This document shows positions 51,090 to 59,184 of a stretch of DNA of 64,000 nucleotides, in pieces. The number at the start of each line of letters is the position of its first letter. Positions within the stretch are counted from its first letter, which is position 1. Source of the stretch: Tissierellales bacterium (GTDB taxonomy: Bacteria > Bacillota > Clostridia > Tissierellales > VENL01); assembly GCA_028280805.1 (NCBI GenBank), contig JANQLB010000103.1, positions 20,308 to 84,307 on the forward strand, written 5' to 3'. Below the pieces are notes generated by a model. The model was given only the letters and a program-made list of their open reading frames with translations, was not told the DNA's origin and ran no database searches. A program made the translations under genes and the position numbers.

Positions 51090-51704
51090 CTATTTATAAT
51101 GTTCTCTTAGTAACAATATCTGATTATTTATAATACTTTTTTCTATTTTAGTCGTTGTGTTTGGCCTTCTTTTATAACTGTTAAAATAACTTGTTACAAC
51201 AGGGTCTAAATAATAAACAACATAATTGCCTACTCTTAGAAGCTGTATATATCCAAACTTACGGAAATTACTAAAAATAGTTTCTGCTAATTTGCTATCT
51301 TTGGCTACACTTCTACTTGCTAATAGTTTAAATGCTTGTTCTTTTGTAAAGTAAAAATCAAAATCTAAAAGATTCTCTAAAATATGAGAATATATATCTA
51401 AATTAAATTCTCGTTCTTGTTTAGTTACTTGAAATGTAGATTGGTTTTTAGTCTTCTTATATTCTTCTATACTCCAACTCTTATCTTTTCTACTTCTTCT
51501 TAATCTCTTAATAATTCCGTCCACTTTCCTTTTTTTATAAAAGATGTTATGTAATACACTTTTTCTTTTTTCTCCAAATAGTTTCCGTGAAAACTCTACT
51601 GGTGTAAACTCATCTGGAATCATATCTGCTAATTCTTTTAGTTTTTCTAAATCGTTTTTTGTATCAGCTTCAATTAATAATTTTACATATTCCTTGCTAT
51701 TCAT
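51090..51704 (-). CDS. Element protein of unknown function, 204 residues
   Basis: A basic protein with helical N-terminus (EYVKLLIEADTKNDLEKLKELADMI) and a later winged-helix-like part (FTKEQAFKLLASRSVAKDSKLAETIFSNFRKFGYIQLLRVGNYVVYYLD), which suggests DNA binding. AAAGGAGG precedes the ATG. Its last codons contain one copy of the repeated TTTATAATGTTCTCTTA motif, which lies just before the ribosome site of the next gene. Confidence 0.55.
   Translation of the reverse strand: MNSKEYVKLLIEADTKNDLEKLKELADMIPDEFTPVEFSRKLFGEKRKSVLHNIFYKKRKVDGIIKRLRRSRKDKSWSIEEYKKTKNQSTFQVTKQEREFNLDIYSHILENLLDFDFYFTKEQAFKLLASRSVAKDSKLAETIFSNFRKFGYIQLLRVGNYVVYYLDPVVTSYFNSYKRRPNTTTKIEKSIINNQILLLREHYK
51093..51109 (-). 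repeat. Leader motif copy 1
   Basis: TTTATAATGTTCTCTTA on the plus strand, directly before the ribosome site of the gene starting at 51076. Identical over 17 bp to part of 52492-52510. Confidence 0.6.
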
Positions 51705-51723
51705 AACCAGAAACCTCCTTTCA

Positions 51724-51738
51724 TCTTTAATGTTCTTA
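51724..51738 (-). repeat. Leader motif copy 2
   Basis: TCTTTAATGTTCTTA, directly before the ribosome site of the gene starting at 51704. Diverged copy of the 51093 motif. Confidence 0.5.
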
Positions 51739-51756
51739 CAATAACTTTATAGGGTT

Positions 51757-52473
51757 TTATTCTATGACCCATATAGGATAGAGTCTCATACCAATCATAA
51801 AGTCTAATTCTACCCTATGCGTTGCCCCAGCAGTTAAGAAGTTATATAGTGGGTTTCCACTTGTATCTAAATTCTGTAATTTTCCGTTATTCTCTTTCAT
51901 CAAAACCCCCAAGGGTTCAATACTTTCAACGTTGTTGTTTGCCATATTAAAAGATGTCATATTATTGAAATATTCTATACCACTTAAATTTGTAATCCCT
52001 TGCCCTGAGATTACAATTTCCCCTGTAATTTGTTCTGCTTCTGTAATTGTAATTTCTAAGTCTCCATCAATATCCACTCCTTGAGCTATCAATAAGTTTT
52101 TCAAATTAGAATCTATAAAAGTAATTATATCTTTGTAAGGGGATACCTTTCCCAAATAATCTACTTGGTAATTCTCATATGGGCTTCTATCTAAATAGTC
52201 AGGAACTAATAAGCTAAAATCTATTTTTTCAGGTGTTCCTTCTATCGGCTGTTTATCTATTGTCGGAAATGTTCCCTTGTCAACTTTATAGAGATTAACT
52301 GCTTTTTCTATACTTTTAACATTTGCTATATTCCTAGAAATTCTTGCTTCATCTGTTTTGCCTATAAATCTTGAACTTATCACTACACCTATAATACTTA
52401 AAATTGCTATAACTACAACAAATTCAATTAGTGTAAAACCTAATTTTCTTTTTTCATTTTTAAAATAAAACAT
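51757..52473 (-). CDS. Type IV pilin-like protein fused to leucine-rich repeat
   Basis: A 238-residue protein. A short basic leader precedes GFTLIEFVVVIAILSIIGVVI: the prepilin peptidase site is G12-F13 and Glu17 is the conserved assembly residue, followed by the hydrophobic stalk helix. The pilin head (about 45-140) has FPTIDKQPIEGTPEKID. From about 146 the sequence changes to an internalin-like leucine-rich repeat (GITNLSGIEYFNNMTSFNMANNNVESIEPLGVL). AAGGAGG precedes the ATG. No pilus assembly genes are on the element, so it must use host machinery or act as a pseudopilin. Confidence 0.72.
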   Translation of the reverse strand: MFYFKNEKRKLGFTLIEFVVVIAILSIIGVVISSRFIGKTDEARISRNIANVKSIEKAVNLYKVDKGTFPTIDKQPIEGTPEKIDFSLLVPDYLDRSPYENYQVDYLGKVSPYKDIITFIDSNLKNLLIAQGVDIDGDLEITITEAEQITGEIVISGQGITNLSGIEYFNNMTSFNMANNNVESIEPLGVLMKENNGKLQNLDTSGNPLYNFLTAGATHRVELDFMIGMRLYPIWVIE

Positions 52474-52491
52474 ACTATAACCTCCTTTTCA

Positions 52492-52510
52492 TTTTTATAA
52501 TGTTCTCTTA
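52492..52510 (-). repeat. Leader motif copy 3
   Basis: TTTTTATAATGTTCTCTTA, directly before the ribosome site of the pilin gene. Shares 17 identical bases with 51093-51109. Confidence 0.6.
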
Positions 52511-52517
52511 TGAACTT

Positions 52518-53141
52518 TTAAATCCTATATGAAGTTAACCTGACTTCCATAACTTCTGAAAAGCTTTCTTTTGCTTGAATTTCTTCCTCTCCATAATTGT
52601 CAGTTATAATTTCATATGTTGCTTCAATTTTTCCATCTTTAATGATTGCAAAATCTGTAATACTAAGTTCTCTATTTTTATATTGTTCTAATATTTCATT
52701 TGCTCGCTCTCTATCTGTCATATTGTTTATATGCTCCATTAACATTTCTCTTTGCATTGGCTCACTAGCTACCCGTTCTATATCGTGCTTATTATAATGT
52801 TTAAAGAATAAATCTACTTGTGCTATACTGTGCTGAATGGCATTTTTACGAGCCTGTTGCATATGTTCTCTTCTTACTAATCCTTTTTCCTCTACATACT
52901 TTCTTCCTGTTTCTGTAAGCCTTAAAGCTTCTTTATATTGTCCATCTTGCTTGTCTCGATAGTGGTCTATTTTAAAAAGGTTTAACTTTTCCATTTCCCT
53001 TAGTCTATTTGCTTTCATCCCAAATGATAGAATTTGCTCCCTTGTTAAATAACCAAATTTTGCGACTGCTCTTAATGAATCTTTATCTCTTCTCATTAAA
53101 TTTTTTTCTTTAAAATGTTTATATGTTAACTTTTTAGCCAA
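52518..53141 (-). CDS. Replic_Relax-like (replication-relaxation) protein
   Basis: A 207-residue protein with an N-terminal winged helix (AVAKFGYLTREQILSFG, then LREMEKLNLFKIDHY and LTETGRKYV) and a C-terminal part with SITDFAIIKDGKIEATYEIITD. The order fits the replication-relaxation family (PF13814) found beside relaxases or origins in mobile elements. It starts at TTG 53141 with AGGAGGTG upstream. It lies next to the origin-like stretch, which supports a role at oriT or the replication origin. Confidence 0.6.
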   Translation of the reverse strand: MAKKLTYKHFKEKNLMRRDKDSLRAVAKFGYLTREQILSFGMKANRLREMEKLNLFKIDHYRDKQDGQYKEALRLTETGRKYVEEKGLVRREHMQQARKNAIQHSIAQVDLFFKHYNKHDIERVASEPMQREMLMEHINNMTDRERANEILEQYKNRELSITDFAIIKDGKIEATYEIITDNYGEEEIQAKESFSEVMEVRLTSYRI

Positions 53142-53175
53142 AAAACTTCACCTCCTATAATATAATTTTTTATTT

Positions 53176-53190
53176 TTTTTATAATGTTTT
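53176..53190 (-). repeat. Leader motif copy 4
   Basis: TTTTTATAATGTTTT, about 20 bp before the ribosome site of the Replic_Relax-like gene. Weaker match. Confidence 0.4.
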
Positions 53191-53230
53191 GAAGAAAACT
53201 TTATAGAAAGAAAAGAGAATAATGCCAGAA

Positions 53231-53469
53231 GAAGGGGGGCAAGGAGAAGCAGGCCGATCTTTTGAGGTTCTAAAATGCTTTTTCGGATGCTTTTTCCGAA
53301 AAAGATTTTTGAACCGTGGCCCAGCTTTGACGAAGTTTTTGGAAGGCTGGACTACGAAACTTTGAAAAAGTTTGGTAGTTCAGGACCTCCAAAAATCGTG
53401 TTATATCCCTCTGAAACAAACAAGCGGTAGCTTGTGAAGTTGAAGAGTGGAGATAACCGACCCCCCTTC
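53231..53469. other. Origin-like (oriT or replication origin) stretch
   Basis: This non-coding stretch is much richer in GC than its surroundings and full of inverted repeats. GAAGGGGGG (53231-53239) and CCCCCCTTC (53461-53469) are exact complements about 220 bp apart. CTTTTTCGG and CCGAAAAAG form a stem near 53279-53305. CCAGC and GCTGG enclose another near 53331-53350. Together with the neighbouring Replic_Relax-like gene this suggests an origin of transfer or replication. It is not proven. Confidence 0.45.
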
Positions 53470-53736
53470 GTTTTCTTGAACAATGATTGAGGCTATAAGC
53501 AATCGCTTTTAGCTTATTGCTCGATACATAGAAAAATTGCTCGTCTTCTTTCTTTATTGCATTTTAGATTAAAAATGAAATTTTATAACAGAAAATAGAA
53601 AAAAGTTTAATTCTTTTTAATGAAAAAATGTTTTATCTGAGATATAATCTTAGACATAGAAGGTTTAGCCTAGCACCTTTCGATTGGTGAAACAATAATA
53701 GAGTTGTAGTATACCGTTTTTAAGGAGGAGTTTAAA

Positions 53737-53871
53737 ATGGATAAGAAAAAGAATGGAAATATATTTAAAAGCAAGACATATTCATCATCCACTGCTTTTG
53801 ATAAAAACTACAATATAATAGTAAAAGCTTCTCAAACATTTAATAATAAAGATGCGAATAATAACAAATAA
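53737..53871 (+). CDS. Small basic protein, 44 residues
   Basis: Translation begins MDKKKNGNIFKSKTYSSSTA and ends in an Asn-rich tail. AAGGAGGAG lies 7 nt upstream of the ATG, one of the best ribosome sites in the element, and a terminator follows. It is one of very few plus-strand genes here and lies just beyond the origin-like stretch. No family is recognised; a small regulatory protein is possible. Confidence 0.55.
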   Translation: MDKKKNGNIFKSKTYSSSTAFDKNYNIIVKASQTFNNKDANNNK

Positions 53872-53898
53872 TCTTATAATGTTTTAATCAAAACAATA

Positions 53899-53939
53899 AA
53901 GAGATATATAACAGTTAGATAATCTGTTATATATCTCTT
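53899..53939 (+). terminator. Terminator of the small basic protein gene
   Basis: AAGAGATATATAACAG and CTGTTATATATCTCTT form a 16-bp stem with a 9-nt loop, followed by TTCATTTT. Confidence 0.85.
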
Positions 53940-54047
53940 TCATTTTATAGTTTTAATTCATTAAAGCTATATAGTTCCCATATAACTTATATATATAAAT
54001 CATACATTTATTTAGAAAGCCTTTTATTTCAAGGGCTTATTAAATTG

Positions 54048-57000
54048 TTAATTACTTCCAATCCGTTGCGTTCTAATCGGCAAACTATTGTTTACATATA
54101 TTTTCGCAACTCTGCAATCTTGGAAATAGGTATTTTCTGGATATTCTTGGTCGTGTCCATACCCCTCAAATGGAAGTGTTATTATGCTTAGTATAATTGT
54201 GCCGTCCTCTGCATTTGTTGGCAGGTATCTCCTTACAGAAGTTTCTTTAAAAATATCTTTTCCGTTCTGTAGTGGAGGGCGGAATGTTCTAGTGTGATTG
54301 TCCCAACTTCCCTTTTGTTCCGTAGGGTATAATCTTGGGTAATATTCCGTTTTTCCAAAATTCGAGATTTTAAGTGAGATGAACTCTGGACTTTTTGGGA
54401 GCGAAGCTACATTTGGAGAACGTGTTTGGAAGTTGCATTTATTACGTCTGTAAGTATTAGGCATATTTTTTCTATCCGTTCTGTAATTCGTTTCTACCTT
54501 TACCTCAAACCATTGCCCTGCCCTAACTATACCTTTGTTGTTTCCTAAAATGTTTATAAATTCATCTCCATACTTGTCTATGGTGCTTGGAGACTTAAAC
54601 AAGACCTTCGTTTCAAACTCTTCTCGGTAGTTCCTCCTATCGACCCAAGACTCCGTTTTGACATTTTCGCACCAAGTTATTGTCCGAGTGCTACAACTAC
54701 CATTCTTACACGATGTAACTTGTCTCGATTTAAGACTTCCTGTTTGTTTAAACATTTGAAAATTAACAGACCAAGATGACGATAGGTTGTATTTATCACA
54801 CTCTAACATTTCCTTCTCAATATTAGGTGGTTGGTCTTTTGAAACTGATATATAATCTGTTTTTTCATTGTCTAGATAAGGATTTCCAGTCTTTGTTATT
54901 TCGTGATATTTCCTATTACCAACCTTTCCATTAATACCACCATTTATCCCGATAACAAAGACATTATTTCCTTTTCCTAGTGGTATTGGATTACCGTTAT
55001 TTAATGTCCCTTGAATGTTTATAGTCTCTCCATTCCTAAACGTCAAATTTTCTTCTTTATATATTATTTTGTTTTGATAATAAATGTATAATGGGACATC
55101 TTCGACAGTTCCAAGTCCATTTGGATTATAATTACTATAGTTCAATTTGGCAGAAAAGCCGATTTTTTCTTCTCTGTAGTTTTCATCTTCTGATAGATGG
55201 ACTCTTTCTGGGCGAATATTAAATTCCACAACGCTAAAATTATAGTAACCGATCCATTCTTTCCACATGGTATTATTATCATTGTTCACGTCCGCATAAG
55301 GCAGATTAGCCCATATATTTAAGTATCCATTCAGTGGGTGTAAATCACTTAATTTATAAACAATTTCATCACCAACACTATTTAAACTATTTTGTGTAGT
55401 AAGTGTTTCGCTCACAATTCCAGCACCTTGTTGAAGTTTATATCCAATCTCTAATCTTGGTTTTTGTAGTGGAACATTACCCATTAGTTTCTTAACTGTA
55501 ATCAAGGAATAGTAAGTTTTTGTTGGGTCTAAGATATAAGACCCATCTGGATTTTTATAGTTATACTCATTTCCTTCTAAGTCAAACAACTGAATATTTA
55601 TAACAGCATTATCATCAATATCTTGTTTTTCTAAGTGTAAATCTATCTTCTTAACATCTTGATTAAAGTTATATATATTGTCCTTGCTATCGTGTTTGCT
55701 ACTTATCCAACTGTAAATACTAAAATTAGTAGGATTATATTTATCTATTGTAAATTCTTTACCTTCTATAACTATATCCTGCATGGATGTCAGCTTTTGA
55801 GTATCTTTCAAATATCCTGTTCTTTCATCTCTATAATGATTAAAAATTTGAGATTCATACCCATTTGATAAACCTACTTCTATAACTTCTTTTGTTGTGT
55901 TTTCAGATATATTCTTTACTTTAAAATATGGTATGTATGTTTTACCCTTCTTAACTTTACCGTCCGTAACATTTTGTCCTGTCTCTTTATCTATAACCCA
56001 AATTTCAGGAATAGAAAGGTCATTATTATATAACTGTCCCACTGGAATTTCTAACTTTTGAAAGTCGTCTATTTCCGTAATATTGTCATTTTGATAAATG
56101 TTATCAAGGCTTCGATAATGAGAATATTGCCAAGGAGTATAAGCCCATATAGTCAATTTCTCAATAATCTGTCCACTATTGTATGTAGATGGTATAGTAA
56201 AGTAGTCTGTTTCATAGCTTGATTTCCTTTCTGGAAAATCTAAATCGTTATTAGTAATCTTAGTTGTATCTCCTTGAATATATGTTTTAGTAGCACTTTG
56301 TAGCTGTTGGTTTGACATATTGGTGCTTTTTATATCGGACATATATATATCACTCTTAGAAAGGTCTTGGTTATTATTAAAATTAATAAATACATTGGAT
56401 AATATATCTTTATTAAATGTCTTATCGTTTTCGCTATCGCTCTCTAATACTACATCATAGGTTAACTTATATTTTGTAGTATCGTCTGCTACTGCTTTTT
56501 CTACTTCTTGTCCATTTTCATCTAATAATTTAAGATTATATAATATTAAGTTCCTTGGATAAATTTCCTCAGGTGTAATACCACTAGCCCTCCAACCGCT
56601 ACCGTGCATCTCTACGTAATGCCCCCCCTCGAAAACTCTTTTATCTTGGGAGCAATATGTATAAAACATTTTAACCTGATTTTCTAACGTAGCACTTAAA
56701 CCATTCCTTCTACATTGTTCTATAATAGAAGTTTCTAAACCTTGGTTAAACGCTGTAAAAGCTGTATACTCGTCTATATATTCCTGACTAACTACTTTAC
56801 CTCTACTTTCAAACTCTTTGTTTACATCCCCTTTTTTAACCCTAGTAGTATACTTTAACCACGATTCTTTTATTAAGTTCAAACTTGTAAAATATCCTGT
56901 CAAGGGATTAGAAAGATAGTCCGCACTAATATAAATACTAGATACTGTATTGCCCATATGGTCTTTTATCCACCTTACATTTCCATCTATGCCCGTTGTG

Positions 57001-57563
57001 TGTGTAAAAAACTGCTTTGTAGGGTTAGCAACTTGTTCTACTACTTTTGTAAATATATTACTTGTGTCCGTTTTAAAGTTATAATTATCTTTTCCTATTA
57101 GATCTCGGCGAATTATAGGTAAATCAGGATAATCGGTAGGGTATGTTTTATTGCTTTTGGTTACATAACTGATTCCCTCGAAGTTGTTTCTGTTGTTGTA
57201 AATATCATATGTATCTTTAAAATTCTCTGGATTTTTTAAAGGTTCAAGATTTTCAGGGTTATCAGTTGGCGTTGTTAAATAAGATGGCTGGTTAATTCTA
57301 AAAAATCTCTTCTTTCCATTTATCTCTTTTATAACAACTCCGTCCTGTCCCTTCTGTGCTAGATGGTATCTGTAAAATGTTTTTTCAATGCCATCGTCTG
57401 GGTCAATAATCTTATAAGAATATGGACGTTTTTCTCCATTTTTATATTCAATATACTGTGTAGATGTTTCTTGATCAGTTCCCCAATCACCAGCATAAAC
57501 AGTAATTGTATTAAAAATTAAAGTTATAATCAAAGTAGTGATTATTATTGTTTTCTGTTTCAT
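54048..57563 (-). CDS. Large exported protein of the mobile element, unknown function
   Basis: A 1171-residue protein. It has a signal peptide (IIITTLIITLIFNTITVYA, cleaved near residue 25) and no clear C-terminal anchor, so it is secreted or loosely wall-bound. The body is rich in Asn, Tyr and beta-strand patterns resembling repeated Ig-like domains (DLSIPEIWVIDKETGQNVTDGKVKKGKTYIPYFKVKN type). A C-terminal region has clustered Cys (VTSCKNGSCSTRTITWCEN) that may form disulfides. AAAGGAG lies 9 nt before the ATG at 57563. It is followed upstream by another exported gene. It may act with the pilin in surface contact, but that is speculation. Confidence 0.65.
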   Translation of the reverse strand: MKQKTIIITTLIITLIFNTITVYAGDWGTDQETSTQYIEYKNGEKRPYSYKIIDPDDGIEKTFYRYHLAQKGQDGVVIKEINGKKRFFRINQPSYLTTPTDNPENLEPLKNPENFKDTYDIYNNRNNFEGISYVTKSNKTYPTDYPDLPIIRRDLIGKDNYNFKTDTSNIFTKVVEQVANPTKQFFTHTTGIDGNVRWIKDHMGNTVSSIYISADYLSNPLTGYFTSLNLIKESWLKYTTRVKKGDVNKEFESRGKVVSQEYIDEYTAFTAFNQGLETSIIEQCRRNGLSATLENQVKMFYTYCSQDKRVFEGGHYVEMHGSGWRASGITPEEIYPRNLILYNLKLLDENGQEVEKAVADDTTKYKLTYDVVLESDSENDKTFNKDILSNVFINFNNNQDLSKSDIYMSDIKSTNMSNQQLQSATKTYIQGDTTKITNNDLDFPERKSSYETDYFTIPSTYNSGQIIEKLTIWAYTPWQYSHYRSLDNIYQNDNITEIDDFQKLEIPVGQLYNNDLSIPEIWVIDKETGQNVTDGKVKKGKTYIPYFKVKNISENTTKEVIEVGLSNGYESQIFNHYRDERTGYLKDTQKLTSMQDIVIEGKEFTIDKYNPTNFSIYSWISSKHDSKDNIYNFNQDVKKIDLHLEKQDIDDNAVINIQLFDLEGNEYNYKNPDGSYILDPTKTYYSLITVKKLMGNVPLQKPRLEIGYKLQQGAGIVSETLTTQNSLNSVGDEIVYKLSDLHPLNGYLNIWANLPYADVNNDNNTMWKEWIGYYNFSVVEFNIRPERVHLSEDENYREEKIGFSAKLNYSNYNPNGLGTVEDVPLYIYYQNKIIYKEENLTFRNGETINIQGTLNNGNPIPLGKGNNVFVIGINGGINGKVGNRKYHEITKTGNPYLDNEKTDYISVSKDQPPNIEKEMLECDKYNLSSSWSVNFQMFKQTGSLKSRQVTSCKNGSCSTRTITWCENVKTESWVDRRNYREEFETKVLFKSPSTIDKYGDEFINILGNNKGIVRAGQWFEVKVETNYRTDRKNMPNTYRRNKCNFQTRSPNVASLPKSPEFISLKISNFGKTEYYPRLYPTEQKGSWDNHTRTFRPPLQNGKDIFKETSVRRYLPTNAEDGTIILSIITLPFEGYGHDQEYPENTYFQDCRVAKIYVNNSLPIRTQRIGSN

Positions 57564-57641
57564 AAATTTCAACTCCTTTCAAATTATTATTAAATTCTAT
57601 ACTTGAAAAAAGTTTTTTATAATTCTATTGCCATAAAAAAA

Positions 57642-57666
57642 TGAAGTAGTCAAATCGACTACTTCA
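57642..57666 (-). terminator. Terminator of the stalk-domain gene
   Basis: TGAAGTAGTC and GACTACTTCA form a 10-bp stem with a 5-nt loop, ending in a T-run on the minus strand. It overlaps the stop codon of the gene at 57659. Confidence 0.85.
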
Positions 57667-58525
57667 CTAAAATTTCAATCCCTGCGTCATCGTCAGAAAT
57701 AAAACAATATTGATTTTCCTTATATTCTAACCACGTATTGTCTACTATATCTTTTCCTTTACTATCCCAGCCTTTTTGAAATTGACTATATATATGTTCT
57801 CCTAAGTCTTGTCCTAATTCTGCTACTAGGAGATCTTTTAGAACATTTCTATGCTCACTTTGAAAATTCAATACTCTAAACTCATATTCTTTTTTGAGAG
57901 GAAAAAATAGCCCTCTTATACTAGAATTTGAACCTAAATATTCATTGTCATCATAATAAAAAGCATTTTTTTTAATTAGGTATTTCCCTTTATCATACTT
58001 CTTCATAGAAGTTTTAAGTGCAGGGTTATTAATAAATTTACCTTCTTCGTCTACTGTCTCTTCTTGTGGTGCTTCTTCTTCAACAATAGGACTTGTAATA
58101 TCTATCCTGTGAATCCCTTGAATTTTGTTATAATCTACGCTAAAACCTAGTATTTCACTGACAAAACGCAAGGGCACAAAAGTTCTTCCATCTTTCAGGA
58201 ACGCTTTCGTATCCATTTTTACAATACTACCATCTTGCTTTGTAATTGTATCGCTTCCTATTTTAACAACAATATCATCATTTAGAACAGCAGTCCAAGT
58301 CTCATTTTGCCATTCTACATTAGCACCCAATTTTTCACTTACAACTCGTAGTGGTATCTGGGTCCTATTGGTATCGTCTATTAGTGGCTTTCCGTATTCT
58401 TCTGGTATTTCAAGTTTCACATTATCTATGTATATTTCTATATTGTTCTCAATCATAGCGAAAGCATTTATAGTAGATAATAACATAAATACTGTAAATA
58501 CCATTATAGTAAATAATTTTTTCAT
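57659..58525 (-). CDS. Exported protein with copper amine oxidase N-terminal-like (stalk) domain
   Basis: A 288-residue protein. The signal peptide ends near INAFA. Residues about 30-145 hold two copies of the stalk pattern of PF07833: QIPLRVVSEKLGANVEWQNETWTAVL and FVPLRFVSEILGFSVDY. This domain is common on exported Clostridia proteins and is usually not enzymatic. A Glu/Pro-rich linker (about 148-165) leads to a C-terminal domain of unknown type. AAAGGAG-like GGAGATGATTTTG precedes the ATG. It is separated from the large exported gene by its own terminator. Confidence 0.72.
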   Translation of the reverse strand: MKKLFTIMVFTVFMLLSTINAFAMIENNIEIYIDNVKLEIPEEYGKPLIDDTNRTQIPLRVVSEKLGANVEWQNETWTAVLNDDIVVKIGSDTITKQDGSIVKMDTKAFLKDGRTFVPLRFVSEILGFSVDYNKIQGIHRIDITSPIVEEEAPQEETVDEEGKFINNPALKTSMKKYDKGKYLIKKNAFYYDDNEYLGSNSSIRGLFFPLKKEYEFRVLNFQSEHRNVLKDLLVAELGQDLGEHIYSQFQKGWDSKGKDIVDNTWLEYKENQYCFISDDDAGIEILVK

Positions 58526-58651
58526 ACAAAATCATCTCCTTTTTTTCTCTTTTATATTACTATACACTTAATAAGTTCAGATTATAAGTATATTATGGCT
58601 CAAGAATGCAGTAAAATCAACACTTTCACACTATCAAGAATGAAATTTATC

Positions 58652-58669
58652 TATAATGTTCACATTATA
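58652..58669. promoter_or_regulatory. Palindromic operator related to the leader motif
   Basis: TATAATGT-TC-ACATTATA is a perfect 8-2-8 palindrome whose half site (TATAATGTTC) matches the leader motifs at 51093 and 52492. It lies between the divergent stalk-domain gene and the small plus-strand gene. The rest of the 58526-58923 gap is AT-rich, with TACC/GGTA near 58894 as the only other notable stem. Confidence 0.6.
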
Positions 58670-58923
58670 ACTTTAATGATTTTTCCTTACTCTTAAATGT
58701 CCATATCTAAACAATATTAGATTAAATATATATCATCATCTACTCACTACAAAAAAACTACACTTCACTACATAAAAATTTTTTTATTTTTTTTCTATTA
58801 CCTCTAGCGAAATCAAAATTAATTTGTCATAATGCTTATACAAGGAACTAACGCAACTCTATAAAGTTCTTTTATAAACATTTTGGAGGTGATACCTAAA
58901 AAAAAGGTAGGTGTAGTGTTCAG

Positions 58924-59100
58924 ATGAGAACATTAAAGAAAGCTAACATAGATATTAAAAATCCAATATATGATTTAATAATAGATGATGAAACAAGAGA
59001 AAAACAAATCAGAAAGAATAACTTTCTTCGTCTTATAGAGGAATTAATAATTAATAATCAAGACATTGTAAAAACAATGAATGAAGAAAAAGCATCCTAA
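58924..59100 (+). CDS. Small protein upstream of the recombinase, 58 residues
   Basis: Translation starts MRTLKKANIDIKNPIYDLII and continues with a charged helix (ETREKQIRKNNFLRLIEELI). The ribosome site (AGGTG, 10 nt upstream) is weak. The first codons contain GAGAACATTAAAG, a copy of the element's leader motif in reverse. A strong terminator follows. Its place before the recombinase suggests a regulator or excision factor, but no family is recognised. Confidence 0.5.
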   Translation: MRTLKKANIDIKNPIYDLIIDDETREKQIRKNNFLRLIEELIINNQDIVKTMNEEKAS

Positions 59101-59117
59101 AAAAGGATGTTTTTTTA
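59093..59117 (+). terminator. Terminator before the recombinase gene
   Basis: CATCC and GGATG form a short stem (extended by GC and T pairs) with a TAAAAAA loop and eight T's after it. Confidence 0.8.
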
Positions 59118-59184
59118 TTGCCTTTTATTTTAGTCTTAGTTATAATACGGTTAAAGTATTTAATCCTAAAATGAAGGTGATAAA

